Positions 7,774 through 18,183 are shown, counted from the stretch's first letter. The stretch: 64,000 nt of DNA from Pedobacter sandarakinus (GCF_026240095.1 NZ_JAPIVG010000002.1:248001-312000), one strand, 5' to 3'. Made by a program: numbers and translations. Notes: generated by a model not told the origin, from the letters alone.

Positions 7774-9963
7774 ATGGACGTGAAAAAGTCGTTATTTGAT
7801 AACCTGCAAAATTTCTTTGGGTTTGATAATTTCAAAGGTGATCAGGAGTCGATCATTACAAATATTTTAGAAGGCAGCAACACTTTTGTGATTATGCCAA
7901 CTGGCGGAGGAAAGTCTATTTGCTATCAATTACCGGCTTTAATGAGTGAAGGAACTGCAATTGTGATCTCTCCATTAATTGCATTAATGAAAAATCAGGT
8001 TGATCAGTTAAGGGCATTTGGTGGGAACGACAGTATTGCCCACTTTCTGAATTCATCATTAAATAAATCTGAAATCACCCAAGTTAAGTCTGACCTTTTA
8101 AGTGGGCAGACAAAGTTACTATATGTTGCGCCCGAGTCTTTAGCAAAACAGGACAATATTGAATTCTTAAATTTAATTAAAATTTCTTTTGTTGCAGTAG
8201 ATGAAGCGCATTGTATTTCAGAATGGGGACACGATTTTAGGCCCGAATACAGGAAAATTAAACAAGTGATAGCTGGCCTAGGCAACAACATACCCATCAT
8301 AGCACTTACCGCCACAGCAACGCCTAAAGTGCAACAAGACATCATGAAAAACCTGGGGATGTCTGAAGCGACGCTGTTTAAATCTTCGTTTAACAGACCA
8401 AATTTGTTTTACGAAATTCGCCCGAAAAGAGACATCACGAAAGAAATCATTAAATATATTAAGTCAAATCCTGGGAAATCCGGTATCATTTATTGCCTTA
8501 GCAGGAAAAAAGTAGAGGAAGTTGCAGAAGCCCTTAATTTAAATGGCATCAGTGCCTTGCCTTACCATGCAGGTTTAGATCCGAAGGTTAGGGCAGAGAC
8601 ACAGGATAAATTTTTGATGGAAGATGCAGAGGTGATCGTAGCTACTATTGCTTTCGGTATGGGTATAGATAAGCCTGATGTACGTTTTGTAATTCATCAT
8701 GATGTGCCTAAAAGCATGGAAGGCTATTACCAGGAAACGGGTAGGGCCGGAAGAGATGGTGGAGAAGGTGTTTGCATCGCGTTTTACGCCCAAAAAGATG
8801 TGGATAAGTTAGCCAAGTTTATGAAGGATAAGCCAGTTTCTGAACGTGAAATTGGAACCCAAATACTTAAGGAAGTAATTGATTATGCCGAATCAGGCGT
8901 CTGTCGTCGAAAACAGATTTTACATTATTTTGGAGAGAATTTTAATGAAACTGGCTGCAATTGCATGTGTGATAATTGCAAAAAACCTAAAAAGCAATTT
9001 GATGCGGAGGAGCAGTTAACCACGTTGTTAAAATTCATCGAAAGAACAGGGGAAAAATTTGATGATGCACATCTATTAAATGTGTTCTTAGGTTTGGAAA
9101 CCGCCCAAACTATTGCTTATGAGCATAGTAAGTTGCCAGAGTTTGGTGTAGGCAAGCAGGATGGCGAATTGCTTTGGAAATCGGTAATTAGGCAGGCGGT
9201 TTTAAACAATTATCTGTACAAAGACATTGATAACTATGGATTACTTAAGTTAACCAAGCAAGGCAAAGATTATATCGTTAACCCATACAGCTTAAAGTTT
9301 ATCCTCAATGAACCTATTGAAAACGGGACTGAAGATGATGATGATGATGTTAAGCAGGGTACCGGAGCTTTAGATACGCATTTACTTCAGTTACTGAAAG
9401 ACCTTAGAAAGAAGATTGCAAAACAGAAAAATGTCCCCCCATTTGTTGTGTTTCAAGATCCATCACTAGAAGAGATGTGTACGCACTACCCGGTAACCAT
9501 GGAGGAAATGCGCCAAATTTCTGGTGTGGGCTCTGGCAAGGCAATGAAGTTTGGTTCACCTTTTATTGAGCTTATCAAAACGTATGTTGAAGACAATGAT
9601 ATCGAGAGGCCCATCGACTTAATCATTAAGACCCAAGCCAATAAATCTCAAATGAAGGTCTCTATCATTCAAAATATAGACAGGCAGATTGGTTTGGAAG
9701 ATATTGCTGATGCAAAAGGCATTACTTACGAAGAGATTTTGAGAGAGGTAGAATCTATTGTCAATTCCGGAACTAAACTTAATCTGAATTATTTTATCGA
9801 TGAGGTTATTGATGATGATAGGCAGGATGAGGTTTTTGATTATTTTAGGTCTGCAGAGAGTGATTCTATTGACGAGGCACTGAACGAACTGGGAGAAACG
9901 GACTATACCCGAGAAGAGATTCAACTGATGAGAATTAAGTTTATGTCTGAATTGGGAAATTAA
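7774..9963 (+). CDS. recQ: ATP-dependent DNA helicase RecQ
   Basis: This 3'-5' helicase acts in recombination and fork repair. It has Walker A MPTGGGKSICYQLP, the DEAH box VDEAHCISEWGHDFRPEY, motif VI QETGRAGRDG, an RQC domain whose zinc site is CRRKQILHYF...CNCMCDNC, and an HRDC-like segment (MRQISGVGSGKAMKFGSPFI). The tail beyond HRDC (last 130 residues) is acidic and longer than in E. coli RecQ. The ATG at 7774 (MDVKKSLFDNLQ, 729 residues) is chosen over a TTG at 7735, because the extra 13 residues are not typical and overlap the kdsD promoter. Confidence 0.95.
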   Translation: MDVKKSLFDNLQNFFGFDNFKGDQESIITNILEGSNTFVIMPTGGGKSICYQLPALMSEGTAIVISPLIALMKNQVDQLRAFGGNDSIAHFLNSSLNKSEITQVKSDLLSGQTKLLYVAPESLAKQDNIEFLNLIKISFVAVDEAHCISEWGHDFRPEYRKIKQVIAGLGNNIPIIALTATATPKVQQDIMKNLGMSEATLFKSSFNRPNLFYEIRPKRDITKEIIKYIKSNPGKSGIIYCLSRKKVEEVAEALNLNGISALPYHAGLDPKVRAETQDKFLMEDAEVIVATIAFGMGIDKPDVRFVIHHDVPKSMEGYYQETGRAGRDGGEGVCIAFYAQKDVDKLAKFMKDKPVSEREIGTQILKEVIDYAESGVCRRKQILHYFGENFNETGCNCMCDNCKKPKKQFDAEEQLTTLLKFIERTGEKFDDAHLLNVFLGLETAQTIAYEHSKLPEFGVGKQDGELLWKSVIRQAVLNNYLYKDIDNYGLLKLTKQGKDYIVNPYSLKFILNEPIENGTEDDDDDVKQGTGALDTHLLQLLKDLRKKIAKQKNVPPFVVFQDPSLEEMCTHYPVTMEEMRQISGVGSGKAMKFGSPFIELIKTYVEDNDIERPIDLIIKTQANKSQMKVSIIQNIDRQIGLEDIADAKGITYEEILREVESIVNSGTKLNLNYFIDEVIDDDRQDEVFDYFRSAESDSIDEALNELGETDYTREEIQLMRIKFMSELGN

Positions 9964-10078
9964 TTCAAAGTAAATTTTTCTAGCTGGAACAAGGTGATGG
10001 GCAATCCTTGTATCCTAGCGGCATACCTTAACAACGCTCTATAAAATTACAATCAATAATAACTTCTATATTGCTTTT

Positions 10079-10891
10079 ATGCTTAATTACTTAGATAAAC
10101 TCAAACATACCAATTCGCATAATTTTTTTTTAATGGCTGGGCCTTGTGCAATAGAAGGAGAGGAGATTGCATTGCGTATAGCCGAGAAAATTGTGACGAT
10201 AACCGATAAATTACAAATTCCATATATTTTTAAGGGATCATACCGCAAGGCAAACAGGAGTAAGGGTAGTTCTTTTACGGGTATTGGTGATGAGAGAGCA
10301 CTTAAAATCCTCGAGAAAGTCGGACGTACTTTTGGCGTGCCTACGGTTACAGACATCCACGAGAGCGATGAGGCAGCAATGGCTGCGGCTTATGTTGATG
10401 TGCTTCAAATTCCTGCTTTTCTTTGCCGGCAAACCGATTTGCTAATAGCAGCCGCTGAAACAGGAAAAGTTGTCAATGTAAAAAAAGGTCAGTTTTTATC
10501 TGCCGGTTCGATGAAATTTGCGGTAGAGAAAATTAAAGAGGCTGGAAATGATAAAGTTATTTTAACAGACCGGGGAAATACTTTTGGCTATCAGGATCTT
10601 ATCGTCGATTATCGGGGCTTGCCAGAGATGCAAAGTTTTGGTGTGCCAGTGGTAATGGACTGTACACATTCTTTGCAGCAACCGAATCAAAGTAGTGGTG
10701 TTACAGGGGGAAAGCCTGAATTAATTTCGACCATTGCAAAGGCCGCTATCGCTGTAGGTGCAGATGGATTATTTATTGAAACCCATCCCGATCCCGCAAA
10801 CGCAAAATCTGATGGCGCCAATATGTTACACTTGGATTTACTCGAAGAAACATTGGTTAAACTGATCCGAGTTAGACAAGCCATAGTATAA
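10079..10891 (+). CDS. kdsA: 3-deoxy-8-phosphooctulonate synthase (Kdo-8-P synthase)
   Basis: This condenses phosphoenolpyruvate with arabinose-5-phosphate to make Kdo-8-phosphate for LPS. It has the signatures MAGPCAIEGEE, FKGSYRKANRSKGSSFTGIG, NVKKGQFLSAGSMKFAVEKI, RGNTFGYQDLIVDYRGLP and DCTHSLQQPN, and a length of 270. The Asn of VNVKKGQF marks the metal-independent class as I recall the family; a metal-dependent enzyme has Cys near the N-terminal AGPC. Both features appear here, so the class should be checked. Its stop shares a base with the start of the next gene. Confidence 0.95.
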   Translation: MLNYLDKLKHTNSHNFFLMAGPCAIEGEEIALRIAEKIVTITDKLQIPYIFKGSYRKANRSKGSSFTGIGDERALKILEKVGRTFGVPTVTDIHESDEAAMAAAYVDVLQIPAFLCRQTDLLIAAAETGKVVNVKKGQFLSAGSMKFAVEKIKEAGNDKVILTDRGNTFGYQDLIVDYRGLPEMQSFGVPVVMDCTHSLQQPNQSSGVTGGKPELISTIAKAAIAVGADGLFIETHPDPANAKSDGANMLHLDLLEETLVKLIRVRQAIV

Positions 10892-11610
10892 TGTTAAAAA
10901 ATAATGGCGTTTTTCTAACAGCAGAATGGCGCAAACTGGCAATGGCCCAATACGAAGTAGACGAAAAAATCTTAAATAAATACTTACCTCAAGGTACGCT
11001 TTTAGACGACTGGAAAGGTAAGTATTATGTAAGTTTAGTTGGCTTCATGTTTTTGGATGTGCGGCTAAAAGGCTTCAATATTCCTTTTCATACAAATTTT
11101 GAAGAAGTTAACCTTCGCTTTTATGTCAAGTATCAGCATGGTAATGAGTGGAAACGTGGCGTGGTTTTTATCAAAGAAATTGTTCCATTACCAGCAATTA
11201 CTTTCATAGCTAGAACAGTTTATAAAGAAAAATACCAAACCTTGCCTATGAAGCATGTGTGGATTGAGCAAGCACATCAAATAGAGGTAGACTACCTTTG
11301 GAAAAATCGGCATTGGCACAAGTTTTCTGTACAAGCAAACCCGGTGCCGGTAGAAATGGAGCTAGGTAGCGAAGCAGAATTTATTACTGAACATTATTGG
11401 GGATATACTAAATTAGGTCCAGATAAAACTTCGGAATACGGCGTACAACATCCACGATGGCAGGTTTATAATATCAAAGATTACATCATAGATGTTGATT
11501 TTGAAATCAACTACGGGAAAGACTTTTCTTACCTAAATAACGAAAAGCCATGCTCTGTCATATTAGCAGAAGGTTCTGAAATAAAGGTCCTCAGAGGTCG
11601 AAAATTTTAA
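10891..11610 (+). CDS. DUF2071 (YqjF-like) protein
   Basis: This 239-residue soluble protein matches the DUF2071/YqjF family: start FLTAEWRKLAMAQYEVDEKIL, then KYLPQGTLLDDWKGKYYVSL and a beta-rich body ending in HYWGYTKLG and YGVQHPRWQVY. The family has an acetoacetate-decarboxylase-like fold, and its biochemical role is not established. Its ATG overlaps the TAA of kdsA by one base, so translation is probably coupled. That linkage looks like simple operon sharing, not a role in Kdo synthesis. Confidence 0.75.
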   Translation: MLKNNGVFLTAEWRKLAMAQYEVDEKILNKYLPQGTLLDDWKGKYYVSLVGFMFLDVRLKGFNIPFHTNFEEVNLRFYVKYQHGNEWKRGVVFIKEIVPLPAITFIARTVYKEKYQTLPMKHVWIEQAHQIEVDYLWKNRHWHKFSVQANPVPVEMELGSEAEFITEHYWGYTKLGPDKTSEYGVQHPRWQVYNIKDYIIDVDFEINYGKDFSYLNNEKPCSVILAEGSEIKVLRGRKF

Positions 11611-11670
11611 ATTCTAGCCTCGTTTGCAGTTGGCGATCACATTTGTTGATTAGATATTGCAATAAAACGC

Positions 11671-12087
11671 TTAAATCCTGTGATAATCGCCACGCCACTT
11701 TTTTATATTCTTTTTAATCTCATCTGGTGAGAGATTTTCATTTAATGTCCGCTCCGTCAAATCAATGAATTCTTCATCACTGGCAAACCTGAGTGCCAAT
11801 ATTTGACCTAGCTTTAGCTCGTTTGGCAATGGTTTACCTGTAAGTATGAAGTACCGTAACTTTTCCTCTGCTCTTGCCGCACGATCTTGTGCTTTCAATG
11901 CCGACATTCTAGAAATCAGAGCAACCATTAAAATCAAAAAAAAGGCAAGCACCACCAATGTGCTCAACAGGTTCGGATTGTTTACACAGCCGTAAATTGC
12001 AAAACACAAACCAATAAAAGTAAGTGGAATAGTGAAAAAATGAAATAATGGGTAAAATCTTTTGTGGTTATTGTATTGCTGTGCCAT
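11671..12087 (-). CDS. DUF6526 family membrane protein
   Basis: This 138-residue protein has two adjacent transmembrane helices (about residues 15-32 and 39-58: FFTIPLTFIGLCFAIYG and LLSTLVVLAFFLILMVALI). They are followed by a cytosolic charged domain (MSALKAQDRAARAEEKLRYF, LPNELKLGQILALRFASDEE). The pattern matches DUF6526, of unknown function. It is three bases after the OmpA-family gene on the same strand, so the two are probably co-transcribed. Confidence 0.7.
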   Translation of the reverse strand: MAQQYNNHKRFYPLFHFFTIPLTFIGLCFAIYGCVNNPNLLSTLVVLAFFLILMVALISRMSALKAQDRAARAEEKLRYFILTGKPLPNELKLGQILALRFASDEEFIDLTERTLNENLSPDEIKKNIKKWRGDYHRI

Positions 12088-12090
12088 ATA

Positions 12091-13977
12091 TTAAATTTTG
12101 GTGATGACGAATGAGGTACGCCTATTATTTTTCCTGCCTAACTCTGTTTTATTATCTGCGATGGGTTTACTCGCTCCAAAGCCTTTAAAGGTAAGCCTTT
12201 TAGGATCAATTTTATTGGAAACTAAATATTCGTAGACGGCATTGGCCCTGTTGTATGATAATTTTTCATTTAATTTTACATCTCCAATATTGTCTGTGTG
12301 CCCTTGAATTTCAATCTCTACGCTTTCGTTTTGCTGGAGAAAATCTATCAGGAGATTGAGTTCTCTAATTGATGCTGGTAGAAGATTATATTTATTTGTG
12401 TCGAAAAAAATATTCCGTAATGTAACATTTCCACCTTGTTTTATTTTCTCAATATATACTTCAATTTGATAAGGTTTGTTGGCATTACCGCTTTTCAACT
12501 CGAAGTTTTCTGAATAGAACAAATAACCTTCCGCATTTACATTGAATAAGTAATCGCTCCCAACAGGCATTACCGCCAGGAATTCACCTGTTTCAGCATC
12601 TGTATAATCATCGAACACCGTTTTGTTACTACGTAAATCAATTACCTGAACATTGCTTTCTATTGTTTTTTTAGTGTCTTTATCTCTTACAATACCTTTA
12701 ACATACGAAACCTTTAGTGGCATGGCCGTTTCCGGTAAATTGAAAGCATAAATGTCTTGACCTCCTAAACCATTCTTTAAATTGGATGAAAACATCCCCA
12801 AACTTCCATTGGCACCCACAATTAAACCACTTTCATCTTCAAAGGAATTGATTGGGTATCCAATGTTCACCGGCTTTTGGAACTTTCCATCATCATTCAT
12901 CCTGCTGTAAAAGATATCTTTGTTTCCAAACCCAGGCCATCCATCAGATGCGAAATATAGCGTCTTGCCATCTGCGTGCAAAAAAGGCGTATTCTCGTCA
13001 TATGCGGTGTTAATTTCAGGACCCAAGTTTATTGCGGGACCCCATTTGGCATCATCAGTGATAGTACTTTTCCAAATATCATATCCACCCGAGCCCCCGG
13101 GTCTATTGCTAATAAAATATAATGTCCTCCCATCCGGACTTATTGCTGGCTGCGATTCCCAGTATTCGGAGTTTACAGGTTTGCCTACATTATACGGCTC
13201 GCCCCAATCTTTTCCTTCGCGATGTGATATATAAATGTCGCACCGTCCTAAGCCATCAGGGCGATTGCAACCCGTGAAAAATAAATATTTCCCATCAGGA
13301 GAAATGGTTTGTGCACCCTCGTTATATGTTGCTGTATTGATTTTGGTAGAAAGTGGCTGCGCCAGATTCCATGAATTATTTTTGAACTGCGAAGTCCAGA
13401 AATCTTCATTACCATTTACTTGCCTTGTGAATATTAAAGTTTCGCCGTCAGCGGTTAATGCAGGGAAGTATTCCGCGTCAGTCGTATTTACACCGCTACC
13501 TAAATTTTGAGGTGCATATTTCACCGGTTTTTTTATCGCCTGCGCCGCGAAATCGCAATCTAATAAGTATTTTTTTGCCCTCTTGCCTCGATCTGATCCT
13601 GAATCAACATTTGCGACTTCCAAGAAATGCATTTTAGCATTTTCAAATTCCTGTGTAGCAAATTCGGTTTCAGCAAGCGCAAAGGTAACTTGGGGTGTTA
13701 CCGTTTTGGTGATCAGGATTGCTTTCTGATATGCAGCCTTCGCATCGGAATATTTTTTTTGAATCTTAAAAACACCACCAAGTAAAATGTATGCGTTTTG
13801 GAATAGCGGATCTTCCTGTACCGCACTCCTTAAATTTTTTTCAGCAGATAAGTAGTCTTGCTTGTCTATAAGTGGCCCAGCCTTCTCGAAAAATGCCTGT
13901 GCTTTTTTATTGCTCGAGATTTGAGCAACTGCCAGATTGCCTGTTAGGCACAAGAAAAGGATACACCAGTACTTCAT
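12091..13977 (-). CDS. OmpA-family outer-membrane protein with TPR and PD40 repeats
   Basis: This exported protein has 628 residues. A signal peptide (ILFLCLTGNLAVAQ) is followed by TPR helices (about 25-125), then a beta-propeller of WD40-like PD40 repeats (ALTADGETLIFTRQ, TISPDGKYLFFTG, AISPDGRTLYFISNRPGG, FLHADGKTLYFASDG). After these come a carboxypeptidase-like regulatory domain (VKGIVRDKDTKKTIESNV) and a C-terminal OmpA domain that binds peptidoglycan (IQGHTDNIGD, LSYNRANAVYEYL, FGASKPIADN). The architecture is that of PorE-like or gliding/secretion-associated proteins of Bacteroidetes. A specific type IX secretion role is not shown. Confidence 0.88.
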   Translation of the reverse strand: MKYWCILFLCLTGNLAVAQISSNKKAQAFFEKAGPLIDKQDYLSAEKNLRSAVQEDPLFQNAYILLGGVFKIQKKYSDAKAAYQKAILITKTVTPQVTFALAETEFATQEFENAKMHFLEVANVDSGSDRGKRAKKYLLDCDFAAQAIKKPVKYAPQNLGSGVNTTDAEYFPALTADGETLIFTRQVNGNEDFWTSQFKNNSWNLAQPLSTKINTATYNEGAQTISPDGKYLFFTGCNRPDGLGRCDIYISHREGKDWGEPYNVGKPVNSEYWESQPAISPDGRTLYFISNRPGGSGGYDIWKSTITDDAKWGPAINLGPEINTAYDENTPFLHADGKTLYFASDGWPGFGNKDIFYSRMNDDGKFQKPVNIGYPINSFEDESGLIVGANGSLGMFSSNLKNGLGGQDIYAFNLPETAMPLKVSYVKGIVRDKDTKKTIESNVQVIDLRSNKTVFDDYTDAETGEFLAVMPVGSDYLFNVNAEGYLFYSENFELKSGNANKPYQIEVYIEKIKQGGNVTLRNIFFDTNKYNLLPASIRELNLLIDFLQQNESVEIEIQGHTDNIGDVKLNEKLSYNRANAVYEYLVSNKIDPKRLTFKGFGASKPIADNKTELGRKNNRRTSFVITKI

Positions 13978-14015
13978 ACATTAACAATTGGATATCATAG
14001 CTAATGTAAACTATT

Positions 14016-14639
14016 TTAAGGAATATTTAAAAATTTGTGTGTCTGCAGTGAAATTTCCCATTTTGGGTTGGCCATAACATAATCAATGATTAAAGGCGTT
14101 ATTTCTTTAGATTTAGACCACTCTGGTTGAAGGTAAAGCTTACAGGTTGGAGATACCATTGCCGCGTATTCCTCTGCCCATTTAAAGTCGCTTTTATTAA
14201 AAACAATTACTTTTAACTCATGCGCAAACGGGGTAATATCTGGTCTCGGAGCTTTGAATTTCTTGGGAGATAAACAAATCCAATCCCAGTTACCCGACAA
14301 GGGGTACGCACCTGAAGTTTCTATAAAAGTTAGTATTCCACGTGATTTGAGCTGATTTGTTAAGTAGTCTAGATTGTATATTAATGGCTCGCCTCCGGTT
14401 ATAACCACTGCTTTTCCAGGATATCGATCTGCATGGGCTACAATAGTATCGGCGTGTGTTAAAGGATGCATTTCGGCATCCCAGCTTTCTTTAACATCGC
14501 ACCAGTGGCAGCCCACATCGCAACCGCCTAATCTGATAAAGTATGCGGCTTTGCCTGTATTGAATCCTTCACCTTGTATGGTGTAAAATTCTTCCATTAA
14601 GGGAAGCAATGTGCCGTCTTCGGGTATGTCTTGTTTCAT
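14016..14639 (-). CDS. queE: 7-carboxy-7-deazaguanine synthase
   Basis: This radical-SAM enzyme makes the deazapurine core of queuosine. It has the Cx3Cx2C cluster motif C40-DVG-C44-HW-C47, the QueE N-terminus EEFYTIQGEGFNTGKAAYFI, the SAM-binding VVITGGEPL and a late FIETSGAYPL. Length 207 is normal. No other que genes are adjacent. A divergent Rieske gene starts about 100 bases away. Confidence 0.93.
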   Translation of the reverse strand: MKQDIPEDGTLLPLMEEFYTIQGEGFNTGKAAYFIRLGGCDVGCHWCDVKESWDAEMHPLTHADTIVAHADRYPGKAVVITGGEPLIYNLDYLTNQLKSRGILTFIETSGAYPLSGNWDWICLSPKKFKAPRPDITPFAHELKVIVFNKSDFKWAEEYAAMVSPTCKLYLQPEWSKSKEITPLIIDYVMANPKWEISLQTHKFLNIP

Positions 14640-14745
14640 TTTCGAGCTGGCAAATATCTTAAAAAAATATGGTGTAGCACTTGCCGATTTAAAATTTAGT
14701 CGAAAGATGAAATAACGCTGATATTTAAATACCTATTTTAGCATC

Positions 14746-15081
14746 ATGATCTGGCTAAAGGCGTTAAATACAAATCAGCTCCCGAAGGATGATATGATTA
14801 AAACCATGGAAGTGAATGGGAAACAACTTTGTATCATCAATACAGCGGGTCAAATAATAGTCACTCAATCCAATTGCCCTCATGCTGGTGGTCACTTCTC
14901 AGGCGGGTGGTGCAAAAACGGCTATTTGGTTTGCCCCATTCATCGCTATGAATATGATTTAAACACAGGAAGAGGTGCCGATGGCCAGGGCGATTTCATC
15001 ACAATTTATCCAACAGAAATAAGAGCAGATGGATTATATATAGGTTTCAGGGAAAGTTGGTGGAGCAAGCTCTGGGGATAG
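14746..15081 (+). CDS. Rieske [2Fe-2S] domain protein
   Basis: This 111-residue single-domain Rieske protein has cluster ligands C44-P-H46 and C63-PI-H66 with a 16-residue spacing. Around them are SNCPHAGGHFSGGW and LVCPIHRYEYDLNTGRG. It resembles small cytosolic ferredoxin-like Rieske proteins such as the small subunit of nitrite reductase or dioxygenase ferredoxins. No oxygenase or reductase gene is near, so the partner is unknown. There is no signal peptide. Confidence 0.85.
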   Translation: MIWLKALNTNQLPKDDMIKTMEVNGKQLCIINTAGQIIVTQSNCPHAGGHFSGGWCKNGYLVCPIHRYEYDLNTGRGADGQGDFITIYPTEIRADGLYIGFRESWWSKLWG

Positions 15082-15223
15082 AATTGCCTGCCAGCTGGTT
15101 CCAGGAAATTAATTAACCTGCGTATTATTATTGGCTTAGCATTGCCACTCGAAAAAAGTGCTTAGCAGAACAGATAAATCAGCATTGTTTTATCAACAGG
15201 CGGCTGACAATGTTCTTTACGTA

Positions 15224-16111
15224 CTATTTGTAAATCTCTTTTCTTGCAGAAGCCAAAGTATTTTTAAGCAAACCCACAATAGTCATTAAGCCTACGCCAC
15301 CCGGAACTGGTGTAATGTAAGACGCAACTGGAGCAACCCCTTCAAAATCAACATCGCCATAGAGTTTAAAACCAGACTTAGTTTCAGATGAAGTTTCTCT
15401 ATTGATACCTACATCAATCACAACTGCACCAGGCTTAACCATATCCGCAGTAATAAAATTTTTCTTGCCTATTGCTGCTATAATAATATCGGCTTGTAAA
15501 ACCTGTTCTTTTAAATCTTTAGTTCGAGAGTGGGTGAGCGTTACTGTACAATTGCCTGGATTGGCGTTTCTGGCCATGAGTATGCTCATCGGGCTTCCTA
15601 CAATATTACTTCTTCCAACCACAACGCAATGCATACCTGCTGTATCAATATTGTATTCTTGCAGCATTAACATGATGCCGTAAGGCGTGGCTGGAACAAA
15701 GCAAGGCAAATTACGCATCATTCTACCCAAATTAACTGGATGAAAACCGTCAACATCTTTTCTATAGTCAATTTTTTCGGTTACTTTTTCAGGGTCTATG
15801 TGCTTTGGCAATGGTAGCTGAACAATTAAACCATCAACTTCAGTATCCTGGTTTATTTCTTCGATTTTAGCAAGCAATTCATCTTCAGTAACCGAATTGT
15901 CGTACCTATAGAGTGAAGATTTAAAGCCCACCTTTTCGCAGTTTTTCATCTTGCTGGCTACATAGGTTTCGCTTCCACCATCATTACCAACCAAAATGGC
16001 TACTAAGTGTGGCTTGCGTCCGCAGTCGTTCAAAAACGCTGCCGCCTCTTCAGCAATCTGAACTTTAACCTTTTCAGAAACGTATTTACCGTCTAATAAT
16101 TTCATTTTCAA
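15224..16111 (-). CDS. folD: Bifunctional methylenetetrahydrofolate dehydrogenase/cyclohydrolase
   Basis: This interconverts 5,10-methylene-THF and 10-formyl-THF in one-carbon metabolism. It shows the FolD motifs [21 protein letters not shown] (catalytic Lys in YVASKxK), [31 protein letters not shown] (NADP site) and [13 protein letters not shown]. Length 295 is normal. A second ATG six bases in ([10 protein letters not shown]) may be the true start. It lies 79 bases downstream of lepA on the same strand. Confidence 0.95.
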   Translation of the reverse strand: MKMKLLDGKYVSEKVKVQIAEEAAAFLNDCGRKPHLVAILVGNDGGSETYVASKMKNCEKVGFKSSLYRYDNSVTEDELLAKIEEINQDTEVDGLIVQLPLPKHIDPEKVTEKIDYRKDVDGFHPVNLGRMMRNLPCFVPATPYGIMLMLQEYNIDTAGMHCVVVGRSNIVGSPMSILMARNANPGNCTVTLTHSRTKDLKEQVLQADIIIAAIGKKNFITADMVKPGAVVIDVGINRETSSETKSGFKLYGDVDFEGVAPVASYITPVPGGVGLMTIVGLLKNTLASARKEIYK

Positions 16112-16190
16112 AGTATCGAGTAGTAAGTATCAAATATTATGTAAAGACACGATGTCTTGCTAACTGATACTTTTATCCTTCATTCTATTT

Positions 16191-17978
16191 TTAATCCAAT
16201 TTTAAAACTGCCATGAACGCTGTTTGCGGAATCTCAACATTACCTACCTGGCGCATGCGTTTCTTGCCTTTTTTCTGCTTCTCTAATAACTTACGTTTAC
16301 GAGAAATATCACCACCGTAACATTTAGCTGTTACATCTTTCCGTAAAGCGCTTAATGTTTCGCGGGCAATAACTTTTGCACCGATAGAAGCTTGAATTTT
16401 AATCTCGAACTGCTGGCGTGGAATTAATTCGCGAAGTTTTTCGCATATTTTTTTACCAAAGTCGTAAGCGTTGCTTCGGTGTATCAATGACGATAATGCA
16501 TCCACAGGCTCGTCGTTAAGCAACATATCCAAACGAACCAAATCCGACTTGCGATAGCCGGTTTGATGGTAATCGAAAGAGGCATAACCCTTAGAAATTG
16601 TTTTTAGCTTATCGTAAAAATCGAATACAATTTCTCCCATAGGCATTTCAAAAATTAATTCTACTCTATCTGATGTAAGGTAAGATTGGTTAACGATAAT
16701 ACCTCGTTTCTGAATACAAAGAGACATTACTGGGCCAACAAATTCTGCCTTAGTGATAATATTTGCTTTGATATATGGCTCCTCTACCGAATCAAGCTTA
16801 CTTGGATCGGGTAGGTCTGATGGATTATTTACAACAATTTCATCACCTTTAGTAGTATGTGCAATGTATGATACGTTGGGAACCGTGGTAATTACAGTCA
16901 TATCAAATTCCCGCTCCAGCCGTTCCTGGATAATTTCCATGTGTAGCATGCCCAGAAACCCACATCGGAAACCGAAACCTAATGCAGCAGAGCTCTCAGG
17001 TTCAAAAACAATAGATGCATCATTCAGCTGTAACTTATGCATGGCTTCGCGAAGTTCTTCAAACTCATCCGTATCAACCGGATAAATACCGGCAAATACC
17101 ATTGGCTTAACCTCTTCGAAACCTTGAATAGCATCTAATGATGGTCTGGCAACGGTGGTAATGGTATCACCAACCTTTACTTCCCTAGCTTCCTTAATTC
17201 CCGAAATAATGTAGCCAACATCACCCGTTTTAACCACATTACGAGGTGCCATATCTAGCTTCAAAATACCAACCTCATCGGCAAGATATTCTTTGCCCGT
17301 ATTAATAAACTTAACTTTATCGCCTTTTTTAATTTCACCGTTTACCACTTTATAGTAGGCGATAATTCCTCTAAAAGAATTGAAAACTGAATCAAAAATT
17401 AGGGCTTGAAGTGGTGCTTCTGGATCGCCTACTGGTGCAGGCACGCGGTCTACTATCGCTTGGATGATATCTGGAATTCCCATACCTGTTTTTCCGGAGG
17501 CCGGGATAATATCTTCTCTTTTACAACCAATTAGATCAATAATCTGATCTTTAACTTCTTCTGGCATGGCACCAGGCAAGTCCATCTTATTTAAGATAGG
17601 GATTATTTCAAGGTCATGCTCTAACGCTAAATACAAGTTAGAAATGGTCTGCGCCTGTATCCCTTGCGATGCATCAACAATTAACAAAGCACCTTCGCAA
17701 GCTGCAATTGAACGCGATACCTCATAAGAAAAATCTACGTGTCCGGGGGTGTCAATCAAATTGAAATTGTATTCAATCTCGCCAACCTTGTAGTTCATTT
17801 GTATGGCATGACTTTTAATTGTAATGCCTCTTTCACGCTCCAAATCCATGTTATCAAGCAGTTGGGCTTGTGCTTCACGCTGAGAAATAGTCGCGGTATA
17901 TTCTAATAACCTATCGGCCAAAGTACTTTTACCATGGTCGATATGTGCAATAATGCAAAAATTACGTATATGCTTCAT
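16191..17978 (-). CDS. lepA: Elongation factor 4 (back-translocating GTPase LepA)
   Basis: This ribosomal GTPase has 595 residues. The G-domain carries [14 protein letters not shown] (G1), [15 protein letters not shown] (G3) and [10 protein letters not shown] (G4). Translation-factor domains II to V follow, then the LepA-specific C-terminal domain ([19 protein letters not shown]). It acts on stalled or initiating ribosomes. A TATCTTTG box ends seven bases before the ATG, which suggests a leaderless or very short-leader message. Confidence 0.97.
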   Translation of the reverse strand: MKHIRNFCIIAHIDHGKSTLADRLLEYTATISQREAQAQLLDNMDLERERGITIKSHAIQMNYKVGEIEYNFNLIDTPGHVDFSYEVSRSIAACEGALLIVDASQGIQAQTISNLYLALEHDLEIIPILNKMDLPGAMPEEVKDQIIDLIGCKREDIIPASGKTGMGIPDIIQAIVDRVPAPVGDPEAPLQALIFDSVFNSFRGIIAYYKVVNGEIKKGDKVKFINTGKEYLADEVGILKLDMAPRNVVKTGDVGYIISGIKEAREVKVGDTITTVARPSLDAIQGFEEVKPMVFAGIYPVDTDEFEELREAMHKLQLNDASIVFEPESSAALGFGFRCGFLGMLHMEIIQERLEREFDMTVITTVPNVSYIAHTTKGDEIVVNNPSDLPDPSKLDSVEEPYIKANIITKAEFVGPVMSLCIQKRGIIVNQSYLTSDRVELIFEMPMGEIVFDFYDKLKTISKGYASFDYHQTGYRKSDLVRLDMLLNDEPVDALSSLIHRSNAYDFGKKICEKLRELIPRQQFEIKIQASIGAKVIARETLSALRKDVTAKCYGGDISRKRKLLEKQKKGKKRMRQVGNVEIPQTAFMAVLKLD

Positions 17979-17985
17979 CTTTGCG

Positions 17986-17993
17986 CAAAGATA
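17986..17993 (-). promoter_or_regulatory. TATCTTTG -7 box directly before lepA
   Basis: The minus strand reads TATCTTTG from 17993 to 17986, then CGCAAAG and the lepA ATG. It matches the -7 consensus and equals the rpsO box. No TTG stands 17 to 23 bases upstream, so the -33 half is missing or divergent. Confidence 0.4.
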
Positions 17994-18070
17994 TGCTTTT
18001 TAATGGAAAATTTAAGGTGGAAAAGATGGCTGGATTTTTAAATATCTGAAAAGCAAAAGCAGTAATTTTT

Positions 18071-18106
18071 CGGTTGCAGCAGTCCTGCTTTTCGTTGCAA
18101 TCTTTT
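18071..18106 (-). repeat. Dispersed repeat, module A, copy 1
   Basis: The 36 bases begin CGGTTGCAGCAG and end GTTGCAATCTTTT. Read on the minus strand (AAAAGATTGCAACG ... CTGCTGCAACCG) they match 21396-21431, with differences mainly in the centre, and a third form lies at 48133-48163. Next to it is a TGAGGCACGAAGCA hairpin. The 449 bases between lepA and the MATE gene hold only this, that hairpin and the repeat at 18296-18385; no credible gene is seen there. Confidence 0.6.
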
Positions 18107-18117
18107 ACAAACGACAC

Positions 18118-18183
18118 CTGTCACGCTGAGGCACGAAGCATCTGTTTTGTCGCTTGCAGATGCTTCGTGCCTCAGCATGACAG
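18118..18183. repeat. REP-like palindromic element, TGAGGCACGAAGCA type
   Basis: Two 27-base arms (18118-18144 and 18157-18183) pair with a single mismatch around a 12-base loop. The arm core is TGAGGCACGAAGCATCTG. A second, more degenerate copy is at 24306-24374 and a remnant at 21345-21380. It lies between two genes that are both on the minus strand. Such elements in Bacteroidetes are probably REP-type sequences mobilised by a RAYT transposase encoded elsewhere, which is inference. Confidence 0.75.
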
